From the NCBI RefSeq assembly GCF_949987535.1, contig NC_080064.1:128616708-128680707 (forward strand): 64,000 bases of DNA. The letters run 5' to 3'. The translations under genes and the position numbers were made by a program. Positions 14,101 to 26,100 of this stretch are shown here, in pieces (within the stretch, counting starts at the first letter, position 1; the number at the start of each line of letters is the position of its first letter). Under the pieces are notes generated by a model. The model was not told the DNA's origin and did no database searches. It saw only the letters and a program-made list of their open reading frames with translations. The DNA is from Balaenoptera acutorostrata. Lineage: Eukaryota; Chordata; Mammalia; Artiodactyla; Balaenopteridae.

Positions 14101-17100
14101 ACCTTTGCAGTGTCCTCCTACTCTGGGCTCAGACTTGTGAATGTTTTGGCCAATGGGATGTTAGCAAACATGACATAGAGGCTTGAAAAATGCTTGCTCT
14201 CTCTTGATCTTCTGATATTGCCATGACTACATGCCTGGGTTAGCCCAATATAAGATGAGACACGTAGAGTCAAACTGCCCCAGTTATGTCAGCCAAAATT
14301 CCCAGTTATCCCACCTGAGGTCATCCTGGATCAGCCAACAACCTGTTGAACCCCAGGCATGTGAACAAGCCTAGGCAAGATCATCCAAATCCGCCAAGAT
14401 CAGCTGAACCCCACATATTCATGAGATAAGTAAAAATTTACTGTTGTATACAACTGAGGTTTTGTGGTTGGCTATAATGCAGCATTATTGTGGCATTTTG
14501 AACCTTGGCTCAATTGTTTACTAGATTTATGGCTATGGACAAGTCATTTAACATCTCAGAGTCTCAGTTTTTAAATTTATAAAATAGAGTTAATAATAGT
14601 TTGTTTCTACCTCATATAGTTGATATTGAGGTAAAGTGCCTAATATTTAATAAGGGCTCACAAAAATTATTATTCATTCATTTATTCGAACAGCATTTTA
14701 TTGATGATCTACACATGCCAAGAACAGTGTTGAGCCCTGGGAATACAAAGATGAATAATAAAAACTCCTTGAACCAATTATAGCCCCGATTCTGTTATCT
14801 GACCCTTTAAGACCCAGATTCTAGCTTGCTAGTATAAAGAATAATACCTTTTCACTTTCCATCCACCAAGCACTACTATATAGAGCTTTCCATGCTGTTC
14901 ATTCATTTATTCGTCATTACTGATGCCTACCATGCATTGGGGATATAAGAATGAACAAGAAATAATCACTATCCTCAAAAAGTTCCCAGTGTAGTAGGTG
15001 AAAAGGCACATCGAGTCTGTGATTGTGATGAGCGTAATGAATGTTCTAATGTGCTATAGAATTACACAGAGGAGGAAACAGCTAAACTGTCTGAGCTGGG
15101 GTTGGGTAGCTTCCAAAGGCAGCTTCAGAGAGGAGGAGATCCTTGAGCTGGATTTCAAAAACTGACTGTGTTAGCATACGGTATTTGTTTTTCTCTTTCT
15201 GACTTACTTCACTCTGTATGACAGACTCTAGGTCCATCCACCTCACTACAAATTTCATATGGAATCTAAAAAAAAAAGAAAATGGTTCTGATGAACCTAG
15301 GGGCAGGACAGGAATAAAGACGCAGACGTAGAGAATGGACTTGAGGACATGGGGAGTGGGGAGGGTAAGCTGGGACGAAGTGAGAGAGTGGCATGGACAT
15401 ATATACACTACCAAATGTAAAATAGATAGCTAGTGGGAAGCAGCTGCATAGCACAGGGAGATCAGCTCGGTGCTTTGTGACCACCTAGAGGGGTGGGATA
15501 GGGAGGGTGGGAGGGAGACGCAAGAGGGAGGGGGATATGGGGATATATGTATACATATAGCTAATTCACTATGTTATACAGCATAAACTAACACAACATT
15601 GTAAAGCAATTATACTCCAATAAAGATGTTAAAAAAAAAAAAAAACTGACTGTGGTTTTCCTAGGAGACTGGGGATGGAATGAGTGAAAGGGAGGATAAT
15701 CCCCTTAGAACCCACCCCACCCCCGGCCCCCCACCCAGAGGAAAGGGCACAGGAGGAGATGAGGTAGTAAAGGCAGGTGGTTACTTTGTATGTCATTGCA
15801 AGGAATTTGAAAATTATCATGAAAATGATTGGAAGATACTCAGGGGTTTTAAGCCCCAATGTGAGAGCAAGTTGGGCTTTGAGGGAATGTATTTCTCTAA
15901 ACACCTAGAGGAGGAGCAATCCCTGACAATGCCTGGACACACGGTTGACGTGATCAATAGTTAATGGTTGGTGATTGGGTCCATCTGGGTCCAAATAGAT
16001 ACTCGAATGAGGGGATTCTCTGTTCTCTTTACACAACCTTTGAAGAATTACCCTCATAGTCTCAGAACTGAGGGTAGAACGGGATCTTCCACCGTGCTAT
16101 ACTATCAGCAGGATAGAGGAAGATGAAGGAATTTGAAATCTGGGCCTTGGTCTGGGAAGGAATAGATTTTAATTTCATGAGCTGGCTTTGAATCTCAAAT
16201 GGGTGACCTGTCGTTTTGCTATCATAATTGCCCCACTTCTTTACTAAAAAGTATTGCAAGATCAATGCCCCACACTCACACTTTCTCATTAAGGCCCAAA
16301 CACTGATATACTGGTCCAGAATCTGCAACACCTTTCATGACTTTCTTTGGAAGCTCTTTAAAAAAGTAGGCTGGTAGGTTGCTGCCATTGTAGGTGACGG
16401 AGTCACAGGTCACGATTCCTGGGTAGTACATCATCATCCTGGCAGCTATGTTGACTTTCTGACCAATGACTATAATAGGAAGGAGAGAGAAAGGCAAAGA
16501 GCCGGGAGAAAACAGCCATTGAACTGAGTGTAATCTGAGGCATACTGTCCCCAAACGGCATTGTTACCCTTTACTCCCTTTGCCTCTCATGGATGACACA
16601 GCAATCTCACCTTCAACTACCCAGATTCAGCCAATGGCTATTTTAGAATATATAGGGAGTTAACTCATTTAGCCACCTGGGAGGCTAAGGGGATGATCTG
16701 CTCAGGGATAGCAGGACCCTGAATATGGAGAGGATTCTGTTAAGTGGGATGGTGGACAGGGTCTGAGGGCCCTCAGATGAGGTATACTTGGTCTTCTGCT
16801 ACAAGAGAGATAAGCACAAGCTTGGGCCTGGAACGGTGGTCTCCAATTGGGTCTGCATGTTCCCGTGTATGAGCCTTCATTTAATTTTTTAAGAGTGAGT
16901 AAATGGGGCTGGAAGGAGTGTGTGTGTAGGATTGGTTTAGGGGATATTGTAAGAGGTAATACACTTTAGTGCACAGAGTCTGAAACCAGGTTATGCAGGT
17001 TTGGATCTCAGCTCTACCTCTGCTATGTGTAAATTACTTGGGCAAAATACTTGAACTCTTCCATGCCTCAGTTTTCTAATCTGTAAAATGGGGTTGATAA

Positions 17101-20100
17101 TAGTACCTCTCTCAGAGGGTAGTTTATGAAGATTAATGACTTAATACACATAAAGAACTTTGAGAAGTGCTGGGCTGCTAGTAAGCCCTCAGTTAATAAT
17201 ACTACTAATTAGGTATTAAATGTTGCACTTTGACATAAACTTGAATATTCCTGATTAAGATATTCATTTTTTAAAAACAGTTTATTATGGGGAAATTTGA
17301 CCATACAATAAAGCATGGTATCATGAGTCTATATACCCATCACCCAGTCCCCAAAACCATTAACCCGTGGCCAATCCCGCTCCATCCCCATTCCCATCCA
17401 TTCTCCACCCTGTATTATTTTGAAGAAAATCTCAGACGTCGTATCATTTCAGACATAACTATTTCAGTTTTATATGTATTCAGTATTTTAGATGTATTAT
17501 TTCTGAACATTTAAAACCGTAATAGGATTGAAGAGGAAAGAGCAGTGAAATCTTGAGATAACACCTACTTATTTCCTTTTGAGATTAGTACTATTTATCA
17601 GTAATGCCAATATTCATAATTTTTAAGAAGCAGTCCTGGGGCTCCCCTGGTGGCGCAGTGGTTAAGAATCTGCCTGCCAATTCAGGGGACAGGGGTTCGA
17701 GACCTGGTGCAGGAAGGTCCCACATGCCACGGAGCAACTAAGCCTGTGCGCCACAACTACTGAGCCTGTGCTCTGTGCTCCGCGAGCCAGAGCTACTGAG
17801 TCCACGCGCCTAGAGCCTGTGCTCCGCAACAAGAGAAGCCACCGCAGTGAGAAGCCCGTGCACCACAACGAAGATCCAAAGCAGCCAAAAATAAATAAAT
17901 AAATTAAAAAAAAAAAAAAGAAGCAGTCCTAACCTATCCCAAGAATTAAGAGGAGTAACTGTTTAATGTGAACAGAAAATTAACATAAAGGCCCATCGTC
18001 CCACGAGCTTATGGCCCCCCATGGGTCCCCTCCAATGACTGCATATTTCTTATACTCAATCATAGCCCCAGAAATGCATATTTGCAATCATTGAGTTGTC
18101 AAGAGGCAAAGCTATATGGCTTGGTTCCATCTGGAAGACTGTAAACTTTCTGAAGGCAGGGCCCATGTCTCAGTTATTTTTGTCCTTCCTCCCACCAAGC
18201 CCAGTGGCAAGGCACAGTGTTTGCTGAAAGGAAGATGGAGATAAGTTAGCCCAGCACACCTGTGTACTCGTGCCTCACAGAGTGTCCAACGATTCCGCAG
18301 AAGACAATCCCGCTGGCCACGCCGATGGAAACAGTGCTGGCTCCGGGCAGAAAGAGAGTTGTGAAGAAAGAGGCAAAGACAATGAGCACAGAGAAGGCAG
18401 GGAGGGTGGGGACAAGGTGATGAATGGGATGGGGGAGGGGTGGGAAAGGATTTTCAAGAAATAACTCTCTTCCCTTTGTAGTTAGGTTAGGGCAATTGTA
18501 CATGGCCTGGCGATGTAAAGGAGGGGCAGTTTGTGACAGAGAACTAAGTTCTTAGAAGTGATCACTCAGTTCACTTTTCTGCTATTTTTAAGTATTCATC
18601 TGAGCTATTTTTCTGGAAAATAAGCTCATCACCCCAAATGGACTTTCAATATAGAATGACTTTGAATAAACAATTTTAACTATCTTTTGTGATTGCTAGA
18701 AGAACAAGGTCATTGTTTTGAAAGGAAGTAACTCCGTGTGTGGCATCAAAAGCTAACTTTGCTAATGCATCCAGATGACTAGAGGCTGAGAAGGTGGGAT
18801 ATTTAGGGCAAGGGGTGGTACCTGTTAGAGTAGACCAGAGTGGGCCGCAAGTAGGGTCACTGGGGTGCTCAGTCTGGGGGAGCCTGAGGGCACTGGGCTC
18901 TTGGACAGCCGGGGTTGAGGATGGTAAACATTATCTTGACAGTTTTACTCAGTGGATCATCTTGAGGCCAGATCAGTATATAAATTTCCAACCCAAGGAC
19001 TTACTTTATCTCCTAGTTATTAAAAATCAACTCAGATCTCCAACATAGTTGGGAGTGCGACCTCTACCAGAAAGTAAGCCAGAGTAGAGAGAGACAACTC
19101 AGTTAGACTCTCTCTGGTACATCTGGACCTTTTAGGAGTATCTTTTCTCCACCTGGCCTTGACCATCCCCTGTCTGACTGCGTCAGGGCTGGGTTTGCTC
19201 ACCCTACCTGTACATTAGGTGAGTAATGAATGCAGACATAAGGGCACCCAGGCAAGGACAGCCTTCTCCTGCCTTCCTCTTCCCTGACACTTGTCCTATC
19301 TCCCCATATCCTACAACAGGGTCAGGGACCAGACGAAATCAGGGTCTGGAAACACTCACTGGATCTTGTGGACCTGAGAGCAGAAGTCAAATATATCCAC
19401 AGCACTTTCCAAGGCATGAGTGACCTCATCAGGTGCCTTTTCCCCGGGAAAACCAAAGACACAGAGAAAGGAGCAGCCCTGTGAGGGAGAGAATCAGCAA
19501 GCACAGCTGGTGGACAGTCAGCTTTAAACTGGACCAGCTAGAAGGCCCAGTGGAGGGGGGGCAGCAATTTTCACTCTCTGAAACAAATTTCATCATGATT
19601 TCTCTCACACCCATTTTATTTTTAGCAAACTTCATGTAACTTCTAGTGCATCATCAACAGTAGGGCTTGATCCTGAGAGGGGCTTGATTTTGCTCTAGAG
19701 ATAGTGGGTTGTACTGAGCTATTTGTGTGCACCCTCCTCTCCTGTGGCCAAGGTCTTGGGCTGCAAGGTACTAAGTTTAAGGCCAAGAAGCAGCACAGAG
19801 CAAAAGGTACCAGCTCTGGAATCAGAAAATCTGTGTTCTCAGGCCACTTCCCAAGTGTAGAAACTTGAACAAGTCAATTATACTCTATGAACTTCAGTTT
19901 ATGAATCTGAAAATGGGTATAACCTAGACTTGCTGAGGTTGGTTTGGCTACTGAAAATATTAATATATTATATATACATATTCACACATATATACACATA
20001 TACCTTATAAACTCTAAAGTTCTTTTCAGAAATTGTTATTATTCATTTTTCTTAAGGATAAAGGCTTAAGCTGGTAGTGGTTTTTCTCGCAAAAAGTTAA

Positions 20101-23100
20101 CTCTTTCAAGCAGAGAGTAAACTCTAAAACTTGGCACTTTTACTACCAGTCCCTTAAAAAATGATCTCAGACACTGTTTTCTGTAAGAAAAGGGCATAAT
20201 GAATAAGGCCCAATGAGTTAAAAATTTGAGTCTTTGTATGTTATATCCTGATAAAATGCAAAAGAACAGTAAAATGCCTCCATTTCTTCAACCCTCTCCA
20301 AAAAGAAGCTGACCAAGATTCAAATCCTAATTGGCGCTGGGTTCTGTTGGGATGTGCGAGGGGAGCCCTGAATCCAGGTCTGTGAAGAGACTAGAGGGCA
20401 GCCCCTTTGGGGCCACTGGTTGGTCTGCTTTGCCTGGAAAGTCTGCCTAGTGGCTTGGGAAGGTCTTACGCTGGCAGTGAGACTAGCATCTCTCATCTGC
20501 TGAGTGCTGACGTGAACTAGGCATTGCAACAAGCGCTTCACACATATATTTTTTAAAACTTCCAACAATCATTTGAGGCAAATACTATCCCCATCTAAAT
20601 AATATCCCTATTTTTATTGAGGAACAAACCAAGTCTCAGAGAAGTTCAATGACTTGCTAAGGTCACACAGCTGGGAATCGTTGGAGCCAGGAACTGTCTC
20701 TCCAGGAATTGTCTGGAGTGTCTGTTAGACACTGAAGACTGTTCTCTTAGGTTCTATGCTCTTTTCTGATGATACTCATGAATGAATATGGAAGAAAGTA
20801 CTAGAGCACACTGTGCTGGAGGGCCCCACTCCCTCAGAAGCACAGAGTTTATTTTTCCTACAAAGAATTTGTTCTTTCTGCCTGGTTCTGGGACAACGTG
20901 TGTGAGTTACCCATCTCTGCAGCCCTAGCTTGCAGTGGCTATGAAATGCTCAATAAGTGCTTACTGAATGAGTGAATGAATGAGTGTGGGGCAGTAATTG
21001 AGTGCCCTGCTCTTAAGATACAGAAACACCTGAGATGGGGAGTCAATTCTCAGGAGCACTTCTGTGATAAGTCATCACATCATTTTTCTCTGAATTGAGT
21101 AAGAGCAGATTGAAAACACTGAGAGCTAGATGTGACACCCACCACCACACCCACCCCAACTGATTAAGAAACTGAAAGGGGAACGGGAAGTGTACATATG
21201 GCAGGTGGAGATTATTGGAAGTTACAGCTTCTGGGGTATGACGGTTACTAGAAACCTGACCTAAAATCTCTGGGAGATGCGTTATACCCTGGGTTGCAGA
21301 TGTACGTATGTATCGTAAAAGCTAGTTGAACACAGTGGTTAAGAGCACAGACGAAGAAGGCACATTACCTGGGTTTGAATCCCAGTCCCCCATTTAATCT
21401 CATCTTGTCTCAGTATCCTCATCTCTCCCTAAACCTCCTCATCTGTAAATTGGGGACAATAAGAACAGTACCTACCTCTTAGAGTAGTCATGAGGAGAAA
21501 TGAGTAAAATATGTAAAGTGTGGACAACAATGCCTGGCACATAGTGAGTGCCATATCCACCATGTAAGCTGTAATTATAACTATGAATAAAGACTGATAG
21601 TTCTAGGTTAAAGGTGTCTATTCCCTCCCTCTACCCCATGTCCATAGACACGAATGCTAACCTTAAATTATTGGTAGGTACCTACACCTTTAGTGGGAAA
21701 TTTACCTTGTCAAACATGAAGACTTTGTTGATTTGGCCTCGGAAGACCCTCAGGACAGAATTAATGTGCACGCAGGCATCCTGGATGGCTGAGCCTATGA
21801 CTTCTGCTTTGTCTTGTTCCTTAAACATCAGGTTCACAAACACGATCGTCACTGGGCGAAGCTCAGACAAATAGCCCCGAAGCTGTTTGTCATCAATCTG
21901 CAGTTTAGAGGGAAGCTTTCCTTAACATGTGTCCTTGGCAGTGGATCTTTCCTCCCAATATCACCCCTACACCCAAAATTATCACTGGGGTAGAACTAGC
22001 CTTTTGAGATTCTCTAGGGAAGCTGAAGCTATCAAAGTTGGGAGGTACAACACAGAAGAGGTAACCCAAAGTAAAAAAGATGGAAATGGAATGGCCTTTC
22101 AAAATCTCTTCCAATGGGAACCTACACACCTGCTCATTTTTGGCCAGACACCACTCCCTTGCCCCATCTGCTATCTCCCTCATGCCAATATGAGCCATCA
22201 CAATAAAAAAAGGACTGCTGTTCTTTTGGCTCCCTTACAATGTAGGAATAAGAATAGCATTCTATGTAATTCAACCTTATATTTTCATAGTAAGGTACCT
22301 TCCAGAATATTTTCATATTCTATGCTATTTTATCCTCAAATGAAATAAAATCAGCATTATTATCCCCATTTTACTAATTAGATAACTGAGAGATGGAGAA
22401 ATAACATAATTTCCCCAAGTCACATGGGGAAACAGTAGCAAACAAAAATGCAAATCTACAGACTTCTAGTCCAACATTCCATTTATAACATTCCCCTGCC
22501 TTTTGGGGTGGTATATTTCATTCAGCTCCCATCTTTTCTCTAAGTCTATCCACAACAGGCACAGGGAAAGGAAAGGAGGGTGTTCCCAAATTCTCCCTGC
22601 CTATATCATCAGCCCTGAATTTTGTTAAATTAACTGCATAGCAAACCAATGGGGGAGAATCACTGCATTTTTTTCTCCCCCAAAGAGCACAAAAGTGTCA
22701 AATTCTCCGTTGGCTATATGAAACACATCTTCTGGATGAAAGAGGAAATTGTGTATAGGGAATCTTGCAGCCAGTTGTGTATAGGGAATCTTGTAGGCTG
22801 AGACAGTCTTGGTTTCATGTAATTTGAGATTTTTCATAAAAGATAATTTAATAATTTCTAACTCACCAATATGATAATTTTCTCTGATTTTTCAAATGAA
22901 TTTCTTAAATAAGTGTCAATAATTAATATTAAATACATAATTTTAAATATGTTAAATAAATAAATTAATTAAATAATTAAAATTTTATTCTATCAGGCCA
23001 TGTGTTCTGAGTTTTGGTTTGGAAAATGCAACCACATCTCTGTTCTTTTTTTTTTTTTTAAACATATCTTTCTATTATATGCCTACAACTCTCTGTTTTG

Positions 23101-26100
23101 TTCTACTTTGAATTTTTAGGGGTGCTTTTTATTTTTTAATTATTATTATTTTTTAAATTTATTTTATTTATTTATTTTTGGCTGCGTTGGGTTTTCATTG
23201 CTGCGCTCGGGCTTTCTCTAGTTGCGGCAAGGGCTACTCTTTGCTGCAGTGCATGGGTTTCTCATTGTGGTGGCTTCTCTTTGCTGCAGAGCACAGGCTC
23301 TAGGCGTCCGGGCTTCAGTAGTTGTAGCGCGCACACTCAGTAGTTGTGGCTCGCAGGCTCTAGAGCGCAGGCTCAGTAGTTGTGGCACACAGGCTAAGTT
23401 GCTCCGCGGCACGTGGGATCTTCCCGGACCAGGGATCGAACCCGTGTCCCCTGCATTGGCAGGTGGATTCTTAACCACTGCGCCACCAGGGAAGTCCCCA
23501 CATTTCTGTTCTTGAAGTACAGGGACAGGCCTTGGTAAAGCTGTACAAGGTTTCTCATTTGCCTCCTTTCAGCCCCCTTAGCTGTTATATCTTCAGCTGG
23601 TGTTCGTCATTCCTACCCACAATTTTCACAGTGACTCACAGAGTCTTACATATCCCATTCCTGTAGACCTTGCTCTCAGCTGGTAGCAGCTGAAGAAGCA
23701 TAATGTGTTATATCTCTTAGAGGGAGGGAGGGGAAGAGGGGGTGGCTCTCTTGAGCTTCAAAAACCTTGAAGAGTCGAACAATTGCAGGCACTAAAGGCA
23801 GTGTTTCTAAATTGAGCAGAATGTGGAGGGGTGCATTCTGATAGCTCTTCAACCCACACTGTGAAGGCAGCTGCCCACTGATCAGGCTTGTCCTACAAAG
23901 ATTTCCTTTAGGGCACAACTGCATTTTGATGGGATTAAGAATTAAAACAGCCATATATTAGAGGCAGTGTATAGCCTGTGCAAAAAATGTAGGGTTCAGA
24001 GAGAACAGGGTTCAAATCCTAGCCACATTTCCTACTTTACAACCTCAGGAAAGTTCACGGTATCCTTCTGGGTCTCAGTTTTCTCACATATAAGGGATAA
24101 AGATATCTGCCAAGGATTGTGAAGAATAAATATATGAAAGGGTAGAGGGACTTCCCTGGTGGTGCAGTGGATAGGACTCCGAGCTCCCAGCTCAGGGGGC
24201 CTGGGTTCAATCCCTGGTCAGGGAATTAGATCCCACGTGCATGCTGCAACTAAGAGTTTGCATGCCACAACTAAGGAGCCCGCCTGCCACAACTAAGACC
24301 CGGTGCAACCAAAAAAATAAATATTAAAAAAAAAAGGTGAACCAGTTGGCTATAAATGTAGTTCAAATATATGTAGGCTATAAAAAAAAAAAAGAAAGAA
24401 AGAAAGAGTAGAATATCCGGCATATGATGAGTGCTCAGAAACAGTTATAATTTGCACAGATTAATGCATTTGAGAGAACCTAGATCTAAGCAAATGCAAA
24501 GGGAAAACTTTGGGGGCTGGAGGTAGTTCTGATAGTTCTAATTATCTGTATTAATTTTCAAAGTTTAAGATCCAATTCAAGTGACTTAAGAGAAACAATA
24601 TCATTCACTTGATGTCTTTCTGCTATGTGGCCTATAGAAAGGGTAACCATATGTTCTTATATACTTGGGACAGTTTCAGTTTGCCCAGTTGTGTAAGGCA
24701 ACACAGTCCTAGTTTACGCCTGTTGTCACAGTGTAATTATGAATAATGCCCCTTTAACTCTTAAAAGTATCCTGATGTGAACAATAAACTTTTCGGTCAC
24801 CTAGACATGGAGAATGTCAGCCCCACCTCTTTTTACTTCAATGAAACATTTTACAAGCTACTGATTTTCTTGATCTTAACAGCTGTCCAAGATCCCTGAC
24901 ACCCCAAAAGCCAATAAATTAAAACATGAAAATACCTGTTTCAATATGCTTTCCATCACATACTTTTGTAGGGACAACTCCAGTTCAGGATCGGACTCCA
25001 GCATGCAAGCAAGCCTCAGGAGGTCTAAGAGGGCAGAAGGAGGGGCAGGCTCAGAAAGGGAAGCTTGGCTCTGCAGTGCTAGAGAGAGGCACCTCCCAGT
25101 CCCCATTCCCTTGGGCAGTGGTCTTCACTGTTCAGTCAGGACACTCTGGGCTACCTAGTGGCCAAATAGGGCCAAGGGAAATCCAATGAGAAGTTCTCAG
25201 AAGTTGCGGGTTTCCCAAAATTCAGTGGCGTGTAGCTCAAAACCCTGTTCTAATTGTCATCACTCTTCAGAACTTAAGGAGACTTTCACCTCCATACTTG
25301 AGCTAAAATTCTTGCCACAGGTGATGGGAATGGAGAGATGAGGGAATGCCAATGGAGGACAATGGTGACAGAATGTAGGGGATGACAGAGTTGAAAGAGC
25401 AGCACAAATAAGATTCAGGACACTGGCTTCTGATCTCAGGTTTGATACCAACTCACTGTGTGACTCTGGACAAGTCACTTCACTGCCTTGGTTGACTCCT
25501 ACTTCCTTGTCCAGGGAAAAAAAGCACTGGGGTTTCATTATCTCTATGGTTCTCATTACTATAATGGTTGATAGTTCCATACTCTAAAATAGACTGATAG
25601 TAGGTGGTAAGAATGAGTTTGAAGAAATCAAAAAATGAGGGAGAAAGAAAGGATGATAGGCTTTTAGCAGGGAATAAAATAATGATAATGTGAAAAAAAA
25701 TAGTTGAAAAATAACAATGGAGTCTGAAAGGGATACAAATTAAGAAGAAAATTTAATTTTAAAGTCTTTATGGAATATATTCAAAACCTAGTATATTTAA
25801 AACACCATGCTAGGCACTGTGTGGGGAAAAAAAGTCATTAGGAAACTTGGACTTTTTCCTGGAGGCACTGACTTATGGACATTCAAGTATAATATTTTTA
25901 GAAAATTTAAATAGAAAAAAGGCCAAATGGGCTAAAAGATTATAAAGACCAGAGAGATTCAGAGGAGGCAGGGGTCTAGACAAACTGGTTTAATCTGAAA
26001 AGGGTTCAAAGGAGAACTAGGAATTTTACTCAATCTTGAATGACTTATAGCTTTTTACTAGAAGGATTGAGGAGGGCATTCCTAGCAGAGGGAACCAAGT

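Noticed and set aside
21929..22348. 139-residue plus-strand ORF in an ADCY10 intron
   Set aside because: It runs through unique intron and a complement MIR, has no recognisable similarity and no splice or promoter context.
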